Assembly: GCA_000499405.2 (NCBI GenBank)
Contig: HG738137.1
Location: 806,001-870,000, forward strand
Reading direction: 5' to 3'
DNA length: 64,000 bases
Source: Onchocerca volvulus
Lineage: Eukaryota; Nematoda; Chromadorea; Rhabditida; Onchocercidae
The notes beneath the pieces were generated by a model. The model ran no database searches, was not told the origin of the DNA, and saw only the letters and a program-made list of their open reading frames with translations. Shown in pieces: positions 62,328 to 64,000 of the stretch. A program made the position numbers and the translations under genes. Positions within the stretch are counted from its first letter, which is position 1. Each line of letters opens with the position of its first letter.

Positions 62328-63213
62328 TGGATTACCTTTCTTCTACTTTCCTTTCTGTTATATTGACTCTAGATCCAAAAATTCAGAGATAAATTTTTTT
62401 TAGAAAATATTGAATTTGGCCTGACTTAGTACGCTTCACTTTTTATAACATCCTATTCAAAAAAGCGATAAAAATTGTGGTAAACTATACCACAAATTTT
62501 TCATGATAGGCCAAGAATGCTTAATGATTTTTCCAACAGCTTTGGAAGTTTGTATTCATATTATTATAAATAATTATTAAAACTTTCTTCCAATACTTTA
62601 CTTCGGAAGCATATGAGAATTGTTCATGTAAAATCAGTTTTGGTTTTGCAATAAACTTTACATAATTCAAGAAATCTGGACCAAAATATAACGAGAAAAA
62701 AATGGGAAAGTACTTCTCATCGAACTATTCGCCTAGAGATATATTCTCAGTTTTTTTAAAATATATGTGCATCAAAAATACCTTTATATTTTTTTTTGTA
62801 GAATGATTTACCAGAGGAATTAATCGATATTGCAGATATCCGATAATAAAGACGTAATATTTTATACAGCGATTAAATAACAAAATTGATAAAAACTGTA
62901 GGTATCTATCAAAAAGGCATATTATTACGGAATGGAAATGATTTACCATGAGAAAAGAGATTGTAGAAATTATGATATTAACGAAATTCTTTCCCGCTTA
63001 AACTTGCAATCGAAAACGGTCTTATTCCATACTTTTCCCGTCAAGCCTTTGATTTTTAGAGACTTTAAATGATTTAAAAGCAAAAATCTGATTTTAAAAT
63101 TTGAAAAGAAATTTGTAATCCACCAGCAGTCATCAGTTTATTCACTTCTCTTGAATTGTGCCTCTTATAACAGAAGATGTGTTTCAAATTTCATTCCCAA
63201 ACAAAATTGTCCT
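62328..63213. other. Convergent intergenic region, no gene seen
   Basis: 886 bp between the stop codons of DCTN6 (+) and RPF2 (-), holding their 3' UTRs. Nothing else recognised. Confidence 0.65.
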
Positions 63214-64000
63214 TCAATCAAAACTGCTTGTTGGAGCCTCCTTATTCTTGTTTCCTCTTAAAGCCTTCATTTTTTTTGTCTGCATGCTATCAATGTTTTG
63301 TTTACCAACATGAACACGTCCTAGCTCAGTACCAAACACATCCGTTGATGTATTTTTTCGTTTTTTAGCCTAAAAATTAAAATTATAAAAAAAATTGAGA
63401 TGCAGATCGCATCTTCTTATCTCCCAAAATCAAAGATCTACTCATTTCAAATGAAATATCAGAACCTCATTATAATTTGAATTTATTTCGCGGTTACTTC
63501 TTAGCCGATCTTACTGCTGCATCAGGAAGAAAATATCAAAGACTTCCTCTATTTCAAACTATATTCTCCGTCAAACTATAACAAGACAGTAGTAAATTAG
63601 TTGAATAATAGAAAATGATTTTTACCAAAATTTGTTTCGGTTGTTTCATCGCTTCTCGGAAAAGACTTTCACTGGCAAATTTATTTCGATGCACCGCAAA
63701 ATCAATTCGTGGTCCAATTTCAACCAGTTCTACTCTTGGCGATGTACCTGTTGACTTCTTCAAACAAGTCCTAAACTTCAAAAAAAGGTCGTATCAATAA
63801 GTCTTGCAAGAAAACAGTTGTTTCACTAATTAAACTTTATCATTTTACCATTTCTCTTATATGAATCCTCTCATAAACTAACCGGATCAATATATTTGTC
63901 TGTTTCCTAGATACAATTAAACAATATACGGTATCTAATAATGCTAGCAATTATTTCTCACAAAATCAGCTTTTATATAACAAAGAAAGTCAAACTTGAA
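63214..64000 (-). CDS. RPF2: Ribosome production factor 2 homologue (RPF2), 3' part, runs off the window
   Basis: Brix-domain nucleolar protein that, with RRS1, brings the 5S RNP into the pre-60S ribosome. The last exons are visible: 63883-63906 (24 nt), 63626-63770, 63214-63369; phases fit. The middle exon has SPRVELVEIGPRIDFAVHR, the C-terminal Brix signature (RPF2-type ExGPxxDFxxRR), then KFASESLFREAMKQPKQ. The last exon has AKKRKNTSTDVFGTELGRVH and VGKQNIDSMQTKKMKALRG, which is the RPF2 tail (family: KNxSxDxxGTxxGRxHxxKQD...LQTRKMKGL), ending PTSSFD. These motifs separate it from BRX1 and PPAN/SSF1. The 24-nt exon (QTNILIR) fits in phase and in family context but is the least certain part. 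The 5' exons lie beyond the right edge. Confidence 0.9.

Overview
The window looks like nuclear DNA of a parasitic nematode, most likely a filarial worm (Onchocercidae). It is very AT-rich. Genes are split into many short exons by AT-rich introns with nematode-type TTTCAG/TTTTAG acceptors. The best protein matches are metazoan, and the aryl hydrocarbon receptor has the same first residues and exon-encoded blocks as I recall for Caenorhabditis AHR-1. A decayed fragment of a Wolbachia-type aspartyl-tRNA synthetase gene, the expected footprint of a filarial endosymbiont, sits inside one nuclear intron. The species cannot be named from the sequence alone.

Layout, left to right. A complete SLC39A11/ZIP11-type zinc transporter gene lies at 2142-6229 (-). 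A divergent intergenic region (6230-10509) carries a dispersed 30-31 bp repeat with a perfect hairpin and long trinucleotide arrays. A complete CHMP1/did-2 ESCRT-III gene is at 10510-12576 (+). Tail to tail with it is an unrecognised 251-residue coiled-coil gene at 13695-17029 (-). Divergent from that is the dominant gene of the window, ahr-1 (aryl hydrocarbon receptor, bHLH-PAS), at 19988-35430 (+), with 19 exons including a probable 75-nt cassette exon; a tRNA-Gly(GCC) gene is nested in one of its introns. Its upstream region holds a cluster of XRE-type sites, a perfect CRE and several GATA sites. Tail to tail with ahr-1 is a tamalin(GRASP)/CYTIP-like PDZ scaffold gene at 37962-40749 (-).

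The stretch 40750-54400 has no gene I can support. It holds simple repeats, minisatellites and a palindromic GATA-site cluster. A decayed Helitron-type PIF1 helicase fragment follows at 54401-54925 (-). Then comes a gene of unknown function at 56506-58175 (+) whose reading frame is broken by a 7-bp tandem duplication. The dynactin p27 gene (DCTN6/dnc-6) is at 60084-62327 (+), with the Wolbachia-derived aspS fragment in its first intron. The 3' end of an RPF2 ribosome-assembly gene is at 63214-64000 (-) and runs off the right edge.

The genes do not form one pathway: they are zinc transport, ESCRT-III membrane scission, xenobiotic/developmental transcription, PDZ scaffolding, dynactin transport and ribosome assembly. 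Most neighbours are convergent or divergent and I see no tight operon. For every multi-exon model the exon lengths sum to a whole reading frame, except the unknown gene at 56.5-58.2 kb, which is in frame only if one copy of the 7-bp repeat is discounted.
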